64,000 nucleotides of DNA from Streptomyces nigrescens (GTDB taxonomy: Bacteria; Actinomycetota; Actinomycetes; Streptomycetales; Streptomycetaceae): contig AP026073.1 of the NCBI GenBank assembly GCA_024349765.1, positions 496,001 through 560,000 of the forward strand. The letters run 5' to 3'. Both the position numbers and the translations under genes were made by a program. The first letter of the stretch is position 1. Each line of letters begins with the position of its first letter. The notes under the pieces are model-generated. The model was not told the DNA's origin, did no database searches, and was given only the letters and a program-made list of their open reading frames with translations. Positions 7,866 to 19,486 of the stretch are shown here, one piece after another.

Positions 7866-9662
7866 GTGACTACCACCACCAGCGCCACCAACAACCATCA
7901 CCTGTCCCCGGCCTTCCCGGGGCGGGCCCCCTGGGGTACCGCGAACAAGCTGCGTGCCTGGCAGCAGGCGGCCATGGACCGGTACATCCAGGCGCAGCCG
8001 AGGGACTTCCTCGCCGTCGCGACGCCGGGGGCCGGTAAGACGACCTTCGCGCTCACCCTCGCGTCGTGGCTGCTGCACCACCACGTCGTGCAGCAGGTGA
8101 CCGTCGTCGCGCCGACCGAGCACCTGAAGAAGCAGTGGGCGGAGGCGGCGGCCCGGATAGGGATCAAGCTCGACCCGGAGTACAGCGCGGGCCCGCTGAG
8201 CCGCGAGTACCACGGCGTCGCGCTGACCTACGCGGGCGTCGGCGTCCGCCCCATGCTGCACCGCAACCGGATCGAGCAGCGCAAGACCCTGGTGATCCTC
8301 GACGAGATCCACCACGCCGGCGACTCGAAGTCGTGGGGCGAGGCCTGCCTGGAGGCGTTCGAGCCGGCCACCCGGCGGCTCGCGCTGACCGGTACGCCGT
8401 TCCGGTCCGACACCAACCCGATCCCGTTCGTGACGTACGAAGAGGGGAACGACGGCATCCGGCGGTCGTCCGCGGACTACACCTACGGATACGGCAACGC
8501 GCTCGCCGACGGCGTCGTGCGGCCGGTCATCTTCCTCTCCTACAGCGGCAACATGCGCTGGCGCACCAAAGCGGGCGACGAGATCGCGGCCCGGCTCGGG
8601 GAGCCGATGACCAAGGACGCGGTCTCGCAGGCCTGGCGGACCGCGCTGGACCCGCGCGGCGACTGGATGCCGAACGTGCTGCGCGCCGCCGACCAGCGGC
8701 TGACCGAGGTCCGGAAGTCCATCCCGGACGCCGGCGCGCTGGTGATCGCCTCGGACCAGGAGCAGGCCCGGGCGTACGCCAAGCTGATCCGGGAGATCAC
8801 CGGAAGCGGCGCCACCCTGGTGCTGTCCGACGACTCCGGCGCCTCGCAGCGCATCGACGACTTCTCGCAGTCGCAGGACCGCTGGATGGTGGCGGTGCGG
8901 ATGGTGTCGGAGGGCGTCGACGTGCCGCGGCTGGCGGTGGGCGTGTACGCCACGACGATCTCCACGCCGCTGTTCTTCGCGCAGGCCGTGGGCCGCTTCG
9001 TACGGTCCCGCAAGCGCGGCGAGACCGCCTCGGTGTTCCTGCCGACCGTCCCGATGCTGCTCGGCTTCGCCAACGAGATGGAGGTCGAGCGCGACCACGT
9101 GCTCGACAAGCCGAAGAAGGACGGCGAGGAGGACCCGTACGCCGAATCCGAGGAGGAGATGGAGGAGGCGAACAAGGAGCAGGACGAGGACACCGGGGAG
9201 CAGGAGCAGTTCTCGTTCGAGGCGCTGGAGTCGGAGGCGGTCTTCGACCGGGTGCTCTACGACGGCGCCGAGTTCGGCATGCAGGCGCACGCCGGCAGCG
9301 AGGAGGAGCAGGACTACCTCGGCATCCCCGGGCTGCTGGAGCCCGACCAGGTGCAGCTGCTGCTGCAGAAGCGGCAGGCCCGGCAGATCGCGCACAGCCG
9401 CAAGAAGCCGGACGCGGAGGCCGACCTGCTGGAGATCCCGGCCGAGCGGCGGCCGGTGGTCACGCACAAGGAGCTGCTGGAGCTGCGCAAGCAGCTGAAC
9501 ACGCTGGTCGGGGCGTACGTCCACCAGAGCGGCAAACCGCACGGGGTGATCCACACCGAGCTGCGCCGGGTGTGCGGCGGCCCGCCGAGCGCGGAGGCCA
9601 CCGCCGGGCAGCTGAACGAGCGGATCAAGAAGGTACGGGAGTGGGCCACGCGGATGCGCTGA
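7866..9662 (+). CDS. DEAD/DEAH-box helicase (superfamily 2)
   Basis: 598 aa. Motif I TPGAGKT (53-59), motif II DEIH, motif III TGTPFRSD, and helicase C-terminal motifs VSEGVDVPRL and QAVGRFVRS (motif VI), as in type III restriction/UvrB-like SF2 ATPases. After the helicase core comes a very acidic, probably disordered stretch (about 415-455) and an unassigned C-terminal domain. No methylase or nuclease gene is adjacent, so a general DNA/RNA-remodelling role is more likely than restriction. GTG start at 7866; the structured repeat A lies immediately upstream. Confidence 0.85.
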   Translation: MTTTTSATNNHHLSPAFPGRAPWGTANKLRAWQQAAMDRYIQAQPRDFLAVATPGAGKTTFALTLASWLLHHHVVQQVTVVAPTEHLKKQWAEAAARIGIKLDPEYSAGPLSREYHGVALTYAGVGVRPMLHRNRIEQRKTLVILDEIHHAGDSKSWGEACLEAFEPATRRLALTGTPFRSDTNPIPFVTYEEGNDGIRRSSADYTYGYGNALADGVVRPVIFLSYSGNMRWRTKAGDEIAARLGEPMTKDAVSQAWRTALDPRGDWMPNVLRAADQRLTEVRKSIPDAGALVIASDQEQARAYAKLIREITGSGATLVLSDDSGASQRIDDFSQSQDRWMVAVRMVSEGVDVPRLAVGVYATTISTPLFFAQAVGRFVRSRKRGETASVFLPTVPMLLGFANEMEVERDHVLDKPKKDGEEDPYAESEEEMEEANKEQDEDTGEQEQFSFEALESEAVFDRVLYDGAEFGMQAHAGSEEEQDYLGIPGLLEPDQVQLLLQKRQARQIAHSRKKPDAEADLLEIPAERRPVVTHKELLELRKQLNTLVGAYVHQSGKPHGVIHTELRRVCGGPPSAEATAGQLNERIKKVREWATRMR

Positions 9663-10065
9663 GCCCTCGGGGCGGGGCGCGGTGAGACCCGCCGGTCCGG
9701 GCCCGGTGCGGCCGTCCGCCGTACCGGGAACCGGGCCGACGGCGCGTCGTCCCCGGCCGCCCCGGCCGTGCGGCACGGATGCGTCAGGTCGTAGCCCTCG
9801 CTGAAACACGGCATGCCCCGCGGAAGCCCTGCTGAGGCCGTTCTGGGCGGACCAAACGGGATATTGCGGGCGCGGAAGCCCGGATTCTGGACGGACTCTT
9901 CCGCTGACCGGACTGGCTCGCTACTGTCCCGGTCACGCACACGCCCCGTGGCAGCGCCGCCGCGGAGCGCAGCCGGTGCCATGCGGCCGGCGGCCTCTTG
10001 CGCGCGCTGCTCCGGGACTCGCAGCGTGCCGTGCCGAGCGCCGCCACTCACACCAGGAGGGCGTC
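9663..10065. other. 400-nt intergenic region upstream of the IclR regulator
   Basis: No supported gene. GC-rich, with an A/T-richer patch near 9850-9930 that could hold the regulator promoter. An AGGAGG ribosome site at 10055-10060 fixes the start of the following gene. I see no strong repeat. Confidence 0.4.
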
Positions 10066-10707
10066 GTGACCGCAGAGACCTCCCAGACGCTCGACCGAGG
10101 GCTGCGCGTCCTCAAACTCCTCGCCGACACCGACCACGGGCTGACCGTCACCGAGCTGTCCAACAAGCTCGGCGTCAACCGCACCGTCGTCTACCGACTG
10201 CTGGCCACCCTGGAACAGCACGCCCTGGTGCGCCGCGACATCGGCGGCCGGGCCCGCGTCGGCCTGGGCGTCCTGCGCCTGGGCCGGCAGGTCCATCCGC
10301 TGGTCAGAGAGGCCGCGCTGCCCGCGCTCAGGTCACTGGCCGAGGATGTGGGCGCCACCGCGCACCTCACCCTCGTCGACGGCACCGAAGCGCTGGCCGT
10401 CGCCGTGGTGGAGCCGACCTGGACCGACTACCACGTGGCCTACCGGGCCGGCTTCCGGCATCCGCTGGACCGCGGGGCCGCCGGGCGGGCGATCCTCAAG
10501 GCCCGCCAGGGACGCCTCCAGGACGCCGGACTCGCCCTGACGCACGGGGAGTTGGAGGCCGGCGCCAGCGGTGCGGCGGCGCCGCTGCTCGGGGTGAGCG
10601 GCATCGAGGGCAGCGTGGGCGTGGTGATGCTCTCCGACACCGTCTCCGAACGGGTCGGGCCGCGGGTGATCGACGCCGCCCGCGAGGTGTCCGAGGCGCT
10701 GCGCTGA
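10066..10707 (+). CDS. IclR-family transcriptional regulator
   Basis: 213 aa. N-terminal winged helix (SQTLDRGLRVLKLLADTDHG, then LTVTELSNKLGVNRTVVYRL as the recognition region) and a C-terminal effector domain with the HPLDRGAAGRAIL motif typical of IclR. Somewhat shorter than the usual 250 aa at the C-terminal end. GTG start chosen from an AGGAGG site 5 nt upstream; an earlier in-frame ATG at 9976 would add non-homologous residues. Target unknown; no divergent catabolic operon sits beside it. Confidence 0.88.
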   Translation: MTAETSQTLDRGLRVLKLLADTDHGLTVTELSNKLGVNRTVVYRLLATLEQHALVRRDIGGRARVGLGVLRLGRQVHPLVREAALPALRSLAEDVGATAHLTLVDGTEALAVAVVEPTWTDYHVAYRAGFRHPLDRGAAGRAILKARQGRLQDAGLALTHGELEAGASGAAAPLLGVSGIEGSVGVVMLSDTVSERVGPRVIDAAREVSEALR

Positions 10708-10835
10708 GCCGTACCGCCCTTATCGCCCCGGTGCCCGGGCCGCCTGCCCCCCGGAGTGTGAAGGGCCGGTGGCCGTGTGGTGAGCCCGCAGCGGCTTACG
10801 GGCCTGGTGGGGCGGGGGTCAATTAGGGTGGCGGG

Positions 10836-11615
10836 GTGTCTTCCCGCGCCCGCGCCCTGGCGGTCTGCACCGCCCTCGTCCTGGCCCTCCTCGTCACCGC
10901 GGCCCTCGCCCCGCTGCCGTTCTCGGTGGCGTACCCGGGCATGACGGCGAACGTCCTCGGTGACGACAAGGGCAAACCGGTGATCACGATCAGCGGGGCG
11001 GGGACCCGGAAGACCAGCGGGCAGCTGCGGATGACCTCGATCGTCGCCACCGGCCCGGACGCCTCCGTCCATCTGGCGGACATCCTCAAGGGCTGGTTCC
11101 GCTCCGACGAGGCCGTGATGCCCAAGGAGGCGGTCTACCCGGTGGGCAACAACACCGAGGAGATCGCCGAGCACAACGCCCGGCAGATGAAGGAGTCGCA
11201 GGACAGCGCCACCGAGGCGGCGCTCGGGCAGCTCCGCAGGTCCCCCAAGGACGTCAAGGTCAAGCTGAGCCTCGCGGACGTCGGCGGGCCCAGCGCCGGG
11301 CTGATGTTCGCGCTCGGCATCGTCGACAAGCTGGCCGGCGACGGCGCGGGCCATGACCTGACCGGCGGCCGGACCATCGCCGGTACCGGCACGATCAGCG
11401 CGGACGGCGAGGTCGGGGCGGTCGGCGGGGTGGCACTGAAGACCCAGGCCGCGGGCCGCGACGGGGCGACGGTCTTCCTGGTGCCTCGCAAGGAGTGCGC
11501 GGACGCCCGCGCGGAGCTGCCCCGCGGCATGCGGCTGGTCTCCGTCACCACCCTCGACGACGCGGTCAAGGCCCTCAAGGCCCTCCGGAACGGCGGCCGG
11601 GTTCCCAGCTGCTGA
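10836..11615 (+). CDS. Membrane-anchored S16 (Lon-like) serine protease
   Basis: 259 aa. One N-terminal transmembrane segment (residues 7-25), then an extracytoplasmic region ending in a Lon-type proteolytic domain with catalytic Ser153 in GGPSAGLMFAL and Lys202 in ALKTQAA. It resembles YlbL/SdrC-type proteases but is shorter and I see no clear PDZ domain between anchor and protease. GTG start at 10836. Stands alone on the plus strand, converging on the OpuC operon. Confidence 0.82.
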   Translation: MSSRARALAVCTALVLALLVTAALAPLPFSVAYPGMTANVLGDDKGKPVITISGAGTRKTSGQLRMTSIVATGPDASVHLADILKGWFRSDEAVMPKEAVYPVGNNTEEIAEHNARQMKESQDSATEAALGQLRRSPKDVKVKLSLADVGGPSAGLMFALGIVDKLAGDGAGHDLTGGRTIAGTGTISADGEVGAVGGVALKTQAAGRDGATVFLVPRKECADARAELPRGMRLVSVTTLDDAVKALKALRNGGRVPSC

Positions 11616-11705
11616 GCACCTAAGGGGCCGCCGAACACTTCCCGTAGGGGACCGGAGCGCCCCCTCGGGGCCGACAACGGGAGGGCGGGGAGGGGTATTC
11701 CCGGC

Positions 11706-11835
11706 CCCACGGCCGGGGCACGGCCCACCCACGGCGGCGCGGCTCACCCACTGCCGGGGCACGGCCCACCCCACGGCGGCGCGGCCCACCCACGGCCGGG
11801 GCGCGGCCCACCCCACCGCCGGGCGCGGTCTACCC
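11706..11835. repeat. Imperfect tandem repeats at the 3' end of the OpuC binding-protein gene
   Basis: About six degenerate ~20-nt units alternating CACGGCCGGGGC and GCGGCCCACCC blocks. On the minus strand they begin at the TAG stop of the binding-protein gene (11830-11832) and repeat its surroundings downstream. Non-coding. Confidence 0.7.
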
Positions 11836-12831
11836 CTCCCTGATGAACCCCTCCCTCAGCAGCCAGTCCTTCGCCACCTGGTGGGGGTCCTCGCCGTCGA
11901 CGTCCACCTTGCGGTTCAGTTCCTGGGCGACGGTGTTGTTCAGCGCGCGGGTGACCGGGGCGAGGACCTGGGCCATCGCCGGGTACTTCTTCAGGGAGGC
12001 CGCGTTGATCTCCGGTGCGACGTTGTAGTTCGGGAAGAAGTGCTTGTCGTCGGCGAGGACCTGCAGGTTCATCGCCTTGATCCGGCCGTCGGTGGTGAAG
12101 ACCTCGCCCAGCGCGCAGGTGCCCTTCTTCGTCTCGGTGTAGACGACGCCGCCGGTCATCTTGCGGACGTTGCCGGACGGCACCTGCATGCCGTACGCGC
12201 GGGCCATGCCCGGCAGGCCGTCGTTGCGGGTGGCGAACTCGTTCTCCACGCACAGGGTCACCGCGCCCGGGTTCTTGTGGGACAGCGCGGCGACGTCCGA
12301 GAGGGTGTGGACGCCCAGCTTCTTCTGGTTGGCGGGGTTCAGCGCCAGCGCGTAGGTGTTGTTCAGCGTCGACGGCGGCAGCCAGACCAGGCCGTTCTTC
12401 CGGTCCTCGTCGCGGACCACCCGCCACTGCTCCTGCGGGTCGACGACCGGTTTGGTGTGGCCGAGGTAGGTGATCCAGCCGGTGCCGGTGTACTCGTACG
12501 CGGCGTCCGCGGTGCCGGACTTCACGGCCTCCCGGGCGCCGATGGACCCCTGGATGCTGGTCTTGTCGATGACCGTGGCGCCGGCCGCCTCGAAGACCAG
12601 GCCCATCATCTGGCCGAGCACGATCTGCTCGGTGAACTCCTTCGACGTCACCGTCAGCTGCGCCCCGGTCAGCGGGCGGCCCGGATAGCCGGCGTTCGGG
12701 CCCGGCCGGACGTTGTCGGTCATCGCGCTGCCGCTGACCAGGCCGCAGCCGGCGGCGAGCAGCCCGGCCAGCAGCGCGGCGGCCACGGCCCGGCACGGTC
12801 CCGGGCGGCGGAAGCGGGGCGTACGTCTCAT
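11830..12831 (-). CDS. Glycine betaine/choline-type ABC transporter substrate-binding lipoprotein (OpuCC/ProX-like)
   Basis: 333 aa. Lipoprotein signal (LLAGLLAAGCG, lipid-modified Cys near residue 26), then an OpuAC-type binding domain: TVTSKEFTEQIVLGQMMGLV, GTADAAYEYTGTGW and CALGEVFTTDGRI match quaternary-amine binding proteins. Fourth gene of the operon; its ATG overlaps the stop of the permease upstream (ATGA). Expected to capture compatible solutes outside the membrane for osmoprotection. Confidence 0.9.
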   Translation of the reverse strand: MRRTPRFRRPGPCRAVAAALLAGLLAAGCGLVSGSAMTDNVRPGPNAGYPGRPLTGAQLTVTSKEFTEQIVLGQMMGLVFEAAGATVIDKTSIQGSIGAREAVKSGTADAAYEYTGTGWITYLGHTKPVVDPQEQWRVVRDEDRKNGLVWLPPSTLNNTYALALNPANQKKLGVHTLSDVAALSHKNPGAVTLCVENEFATRNDGLPGMARAYGMQVPSGNVRKMTGGVVYTETKKGTCALGEVFTTDGRIKAMNLQVLADDKHFFPNYNVAPEINAASLKKYPAMAQVLAPVTRALNNTVAQELNRKVDVDGEDPHQVAKDWLLREGFIREG

Positions 12832-13754
12832 GTGGCCACCTCCAGTCCGCGCGGCCGCAGCAGCAGCTCGGCGAGCGACGCCAGCCATTCGACGAGCAGC
12901 GCCAGCGCCACCGTCAGCACCGAGCCGAGCACCAGCACCGGCATCCGCTGGGTGACGATGCCCGCCGAGATCAGATCGCCCAGGCCGCCGCCCCCGCCGA
13001 ACGTGGCCAGCGTCGCGGTGCCCACGTTCAGCACCAGCGCGGTCCGCACCCCGGCCAGGATCAGCGGCACGGCCAGCGGCAGCTCCACCTTCGTCAGCAC
13101 GCCGGTGGGGGACATGCCGATCCCGCGGGCCGCCTCGGTCAGCGTCGGCTCGATGCCGCGCAGCCCGGCGATGGTGTTGGCCAGCACCGGCAGCACGGCG
13201 TAGATCACCATGCCGACGATCGCCGAACGGGCGCCGATGCCCAGCCAGATGACCAGCAGGATCAGCAGACCCAGCGCCGGGACGGCCTGCCCGAGGTTGG
13301 CGACCGCCATCGCGAACGGGGTGGCCCGGCGCAGCCGCGACCGGGTCAGCGCGATGCCCAGCGGGATCGCGATGATCAGCACGAAGAACGTGGACACGGC
13401 GGTGAGCACGATGTGCTGGCGCAGCGCCAGCCACACCTTGCCGTCGTCCACCGCCTGATGGGCGATCGAGTCCAGCTGCGCGCCGCGGAACCACAGCCAG
13501 GTGGCGAGCAGCGCGAAGAACAGGAACGCCGGCATGAACGTCCACTTCTGCCAGCTGATCCGCCGCCCGCCGCGGGCCGCGGACGGGGTGGGCGCCTCAC
13601 CGGCGGCCAGCTCCCGCTGCTCCATCTCGACGTTGTCGCGGAGCGCGAACGCCTCGTGGTCGCTCGCCCCGCGTCCGCCGGGTCCCGGGCCGCTGCCCGC
13701 GGGCCGCGGCCGGCTGTCGTCCCGGGCTCCGCCGGGGCCGTCGGGGGTGCTCAT
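12828..13754 (-). CDS. OpuC/ProW-type ABC transporter permease
   Basis: 308 aa. After a ~70-residue hydrophilic, Pro/Gly/Arg-rich N-terminus come about six membrane segments and the binding-protein-dependent permease loop (LRGIEPTLTEAARGIGMSPT, the EAA motif). The start at 13754 overlaps the ATPase stop (ATGA). The cytoplasmic N-terminal tail is longer than in the first permease of the operon. Pairs with the 215-aa permease to form the heterodimeric channel. Confidence 0.9.
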   Translation of the reverse strand: MSTPDGPGGARDDSRPRPAGSGPGPGGRGASDHEAFALRDNVEMEQRELAAGEAPTPSAARGGRRISWQKWTFMPAFLFFALLATWLWFRGAQLDSIAHQAVDDGKVWLALRQHIVLTAVSTFFVLIIAIPLGIALTRSRLRRATPFAMAVANLGQAVPALGLLILLVIWLGIGARSAIVGMVIYAVLPVLANTIAGLRGIEPTLTEAARGIGMSPTGVLTKVELPLAVPLILAGVRTALVLNVGTATLATFGGGGGLGDLISAGIVTQRMPVLVLGSVLTVALALLVEWLASLAELLLRPRGLEVAT

Positions 13755-15005
13755 GCCCTGCTCCCCCCGCCCTCGTCCAGGCCCTCCTGCTCCCGCTGGG
13801 TGAGGTGGGCGCGCTGCTCCTGGAGCTCGTGCTGGTGCTCGACGGCCTCCAGGCGGTCGGCCTCCAGCAGTTCGTGGACGTTGTTCATCAGCGTCTCCAT
13901 GTCGACCACGCCGATGTACTCGCCGCGCCGCCCGGTGACCGCGACCCGGCCCGCGTTGTCGGTGAGCACCGCCTCCAGGGCGTCCCGCAGCGTCGCGTCC
14001 CGGGTGACGGTGTCGGTGACCAGGGTGCCGGCCCGCGCCAGGGTCTCCTTGGCGCGGGCGAGGTCGCTGCGGCGCAGCCATTTGTACGGGCGGCGGTTGC
14101 GGTCCAGCAGCAGCAGTTCGTTCTGCGCGCCGGCCCGCAGCCGGTCGAAGATCGACTCCAGGGGGTCGTCGATCCCGGCGGTGGGGAAGTCCACCACGCC
14201 CACGTCCCGTACCCGGGTGAGGTTGAGGCGTTTCAGGGCGGCCCCGGCGCCGACGAACCCGGACACGAAGTCGTCCGCCGGGTTGGTGAGGATCGCCTCC
14301 GGGGTGTCGAACTGCGCGATGTGCGAGCGCTCCCGGAGCACCGCGATGCGGTCGCCGAGCTTGATGGCCTCGTCGAAGTCGTGGGTGACGAAGCAGATGG
14401 TCTTGTGCAGTTCGTGCTGGAGCCGGATCAGCTCGTCCTGGAGGTGGTCGCGGGTGATCGGGTCGACCGCGCCGAACGGCTCGTCCATCAGCAGCACGGG
14501 CGGGTCGGCGGCGAGCGCCCGGGCCACCCCGACGCGCTGCTGCTGGCCGCCGGAGAGCTGGCGCGGATAGCGGTCGTGGAATTCGCCGGGGTCCAGCCCG
14601 ACCAGGTCGAGCATCTCCTCGACCCGGCTCCTGGTCCGGCTCTTCGGCCAGCCGATCATCTTCGGGACCAGGGCGATGTTCTGGGCGACGGTCATGTGCG
14701 GGAACAGGCCGGACGCCTGGATGGCGTAGCCGACCTTGCGGCGCAGTTTGACCGGGTCGATGTCGGTGACGTCCTCGTCGCCGATCCGGATCCGGCCCGA
14801 GGTCGGCTCGATCAGCCGGTTGATCATCTTCAGGGTGGTGGACTTGCCGCAGCCGGACGGCCCCACGAAGATCACCGTCTCGCCGGCCTTGATCTCCATG
14901 GAGACGTCCTCCACCGCCGGGGCGGGGCTGCCCGGGTAGGTCTTGGTGAGGTTCTCCAGCCGGATGTTGGCGCCGGAGGCGGGCGCCGCCGGCTGGTCGG
15001 TCGTC

Positions 15006-15013
<8 letters not shown>
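13751..15013 (-). CDS. OpuCA/ProV-type ABC transporter ATPase with CBS domains
   Basis: 420 aa. Walker A GPSGCGKST, Q-loop, signature LSGGQQQRVGVARAL, Walker B VLLMDEPFGAVD and H-loop VTHD. After about residue 265 there is a C-terminal CBS-domain region (LVTDTVTRDATLRDALEAVL ... VAVTGRRGEYIGVVDMETLM), which in OpuA-type systems senses ionic strength or nucleotides. A charged Glu/Gln-rich tail ends the protein. It overlaps the upstream permease by 8 nt and the downstream permease by 4. Confidence 0.92.
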
Positions 15014-17427
<2,414 letters not shown>

Positions 17428-17454
17428 CCCACGGCCCGCCCGTCACCCGCCGCC

Positions 17455-17492
17455 CCGTGGGCCGTACACGATCTTCCGTGTACGGCCCACGG
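17455..17492. terminator. Terminator hairpin after hppD
   Basis: Perfect 15-bp inverted repeat (17455-17469 with 17478-17492) around an 8-nt loop, in the gap between hppD and the FAD-linked oxidase. Because it ends 16 nt before the next ATG it could also shape that gene's leader. Confidence 0.78.
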
Positions 17493-17508
17493 ATGCGAGG
17501 CTTACCGC

Positions 17509-18873
17509 ATGGACCTCATCGGACACCTGCGCGCCGGGCTCCCCGCCGACGCCCTCCTCACCGACCCCGATGTCACCGGCTCCTACGCCCGCGACATGGC
17601 CAACTTCTGCGCGTCGGGCAAGCCCGCCGTCGTCGTCCTGCCGCGCACCGTCGAGCAGGTCCAGCACGTGATGCGGACGGCCACCGCCCTCGGTGTCCCG
17701 GTCGTCCCCCAGGGCGCGCGCACCGGGGTGTCCGGTGCCGCCAACGCCACCGACGGCTGCATCGTGCTGTCCCTGGTGAAGATGGACCGCATCCTGGAGA
17801 TCAACCCCGCCGACCGGCTCGCCGTGGTCGAACCCGGCGTCATCAACGCCGTCCTCTCCCGCGCGGTCAACGAACACGGCCTCTACTACCCGCCGGATCC
17901 CTCCAGTTGGGAGATGTGCACGATCGGCGGCAACATCGGCACCGCCGCCGGCGGCCTGTGCTGCGTCAAGTACGGCGTCACCGCCGAGTACGTCCTCGGC
18001 CTCGACGTCGTCCTCGCCGACGGCCGCCTCCTGACCACCGGCCGCCGCACCGCCAAGGGCGTGGCCGGCTACGACCTCACCCGGCTCTTCGTCGGCTCCG
18101 AGGGCAGCCTCGGCGTCGTCGTCCGCGCCACCCTCGCCCTGAAGCCCAACCCGCCCCAACAGCTCGCCCTGGTCGCCGAGTTCGGGTCCGTGGCGGCCGC
18201 CGGACGGGCCGTCTGCGAGATCATGGCCCGCGGCCACGCCCCCTCCCTGCTGGAACTGATGGACCGCACCAGCATCCGCGCCGTCAACGACCTGGCGCAG
18301 ATGGGCCTGCCCGAATCCACCGAGGTGCTGCTGCTGGCCGCCTTCGACACCCCCGACCCGTCCGCCGACCTCGCCGCCGTCGGCGCGCTGTGCGAGGAGG
18401 CCGGCGCCACCCAGGTCGTGCCCGCCGAGGACGCCGCCGAGTCCGATCTGCTGCTGCAGGCCCGCCGGCTCGCCTTCACCGCCCTGGAACGCCTCAAGCC
18501 CGCCATGCTCATCGACGACGTGTGCGTGCCCCGCTCCCGGCTCGCCGCCATGCTGGAGGGCGCCGCCGCCATCGCCGACACGCACGGCCTGACCATCGCG
18601 GTCTGCGCCCACGCCGGCGACGGCAACACCCACCCCCTGGTCTGCTTCGACCCGGCCGACCCCGACGAGGAACGGCGCGCCCGCGCCTCCTTCGACGAGA
18701 TCATGGCGCTCGGCCTGCGCCTGGGCGGCACCATCACCGGCGAACACGGCGTCGGCCTGCTGAAGAAGGACTGGCTGGCCCGCGAACTCGGCCCGGTGGC
18801 AATGGAGTTGCACCGCGACATCAAGCAGGTCTTCGACCCCCAGGGCATTCTCAACCCCGGCAAACTGTTCTGA
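17509..18873 (+). CDS. FAD-linked oxidase/dehydrogenase (glycolate oxidase GlcD / D-lactate dehydrogenase type)
   Basis: 454 aa. N-terminal PCMH-type FAD-binding domain with VVPQGARTGVSGAANATDGC beginning near residue 64 and MCTIGGNIGTAAGGL, and a C-terminal FAD-oxidase domain with the hallmark CAHAGDGNTHP and TGEHGVGLLKKDWL. These His/Glu residues bind the substrate 2-hydroxyacid in GlcD and D-LDH. No iron-sulfur partner (GlcF) lies nearby, so it probably acts as a single-subunit dehydrogenase. Exact hydroxyacid substrate unknown. Confidence 0.9.
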   Translation: MDLIGHLRAGLPADALLTDPDVTGSYARDMANFCASGKPAVVVLPRTVEQVQHVMRTATALGVPVVPQGARTGVSGAANATDGCIVLSLVKMDRILEINPADRLAVVEPGVINAVLSRAVNEHGLYYPPDPSSWEMCTIGGNIGTAAGGLCCVKYGVTAEYVLGLDVVLADGRLLTTGRRTAKGVAGYDLTRLFVGSEGSLGVVVRATLALKPNPPQQLALVAEFGSVAAAGRAVCEIMARGHAPSLLELMDRTSIRAVNDLAQMGLPESTEVLLLAAFDTPDPSADLAAVGALCEEAGATQVVPAEDAAESDLLLQARRLAFTALERLKPAMLIDDVCVPRSRLAAMLEGAAAIADTHGLTIAVCAHAGDGNTHPLVCFDPADPDEERRARASFDEIMALGLRLGGTITGEHGVGLLKKDWLARELGPVAMELHRDIKQVFDPQGILNPGKLF

Positions 18874-18937
18874 CCGGCAAGGGGGTTGCGCCCCTGTCGT
18901 GCCCATGCCGCCCCACCCCGGCCGTAGAGTTTCCGCC

Positions 18938-19228
18938 ATGGAAAACCTGCTCCCCGGTATAGCCCTCGTCGTCCTCGCCCTCGCCGTCGTGTCCTCCTCC
19001 ACCGACCGCCGCTCCAAAATGGTGGAGCGGCGGCTCGTCCGGCTGGAGAGCAAGGTGGACCTGCTCCTCGCGCACGCCGGCATCGAGGAGCCGCAGCACG
19101 CCCGGTTCGCCGAGATCGACGCACTGCTGGCGCAGGGCAAGAAGATCCAGGCGATCAAGCTCCACCGCGAGCTGACCGGCTCCGGACTCGCCGAGGCCAA
19201 GGAAGCGGTCGAACGCCGGACCCGGTGA
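18938..19228 (+). CDS. Small membrane-anchored protein with ribosomal L7/L12-like C-terminal segment
   Basis: 96 aa. Starts MENLLPGIALVVLALAVVSS, one membrane span, then a short basic/coiled region. The C-terminus (GKKIQAIKLHRELTGSGLAE) matches the helix-turn-helix hairpin of the L7/L12 C-terminal domain, the surface that contacts translation factors. It is not L7/L12 itself. ATG at 18938 preferred over an upstream GTG at 18899 because the span then begins at once. Function unknown. Confidence 0.75.
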   Translation: MENLLPGIALVVLALAVVSSSTDRRSKMVERRLVRLESKVDLLLAHAGIEEPQHARFAEIDALLAQGKKIQAIKLHRELTGSGLAEAKEAVERRTR

Positions 19229-19340
19229 CGGCCGGACCGGCGCGCCGACCGGCCGGCGGGCCCGCGAGGTGACGGCCCGCCGCACGGACGCGCCGACCGG
19301 CCGGCGGGCGTACGCGGTGAAGGTCGGCGGGCGCACGCGG
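19224..19340. repeat. Tandem duplication of the stop-codon region of the L7/L12-like gene
   Basis: The segment GGTGACGGCC ... GCGCCGACCGGCCGGCGGGC containing the TGA stop (19226-19228) is repeated about 43 nt later (19268-19310), with a decayed third copy (GCGGTGAAGGTCGGCGGGCG). Non-coding. Confidence 0.65.
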
Positions 19341-19486
19341 TGCCGGACCGGCGGCCGTACGGAGACGTCCCCGCGGCGGATGCGGGGACGGCTCCGCGGG
19401 CAGAGGATGGCCAGAAGGGACCCGGCCCCGCGGCCCTTCCCGCGGCCCCGCCGGGCCGCCCCGCCCACCACAGGGAGCGAGAGCCG

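Noticed and set aside
7866..9662. Helicase as part of a restriction or defence island
   Set aside because: No methylase, nuclease or other defence gene on either side; surrounding genes look like core chromosome.
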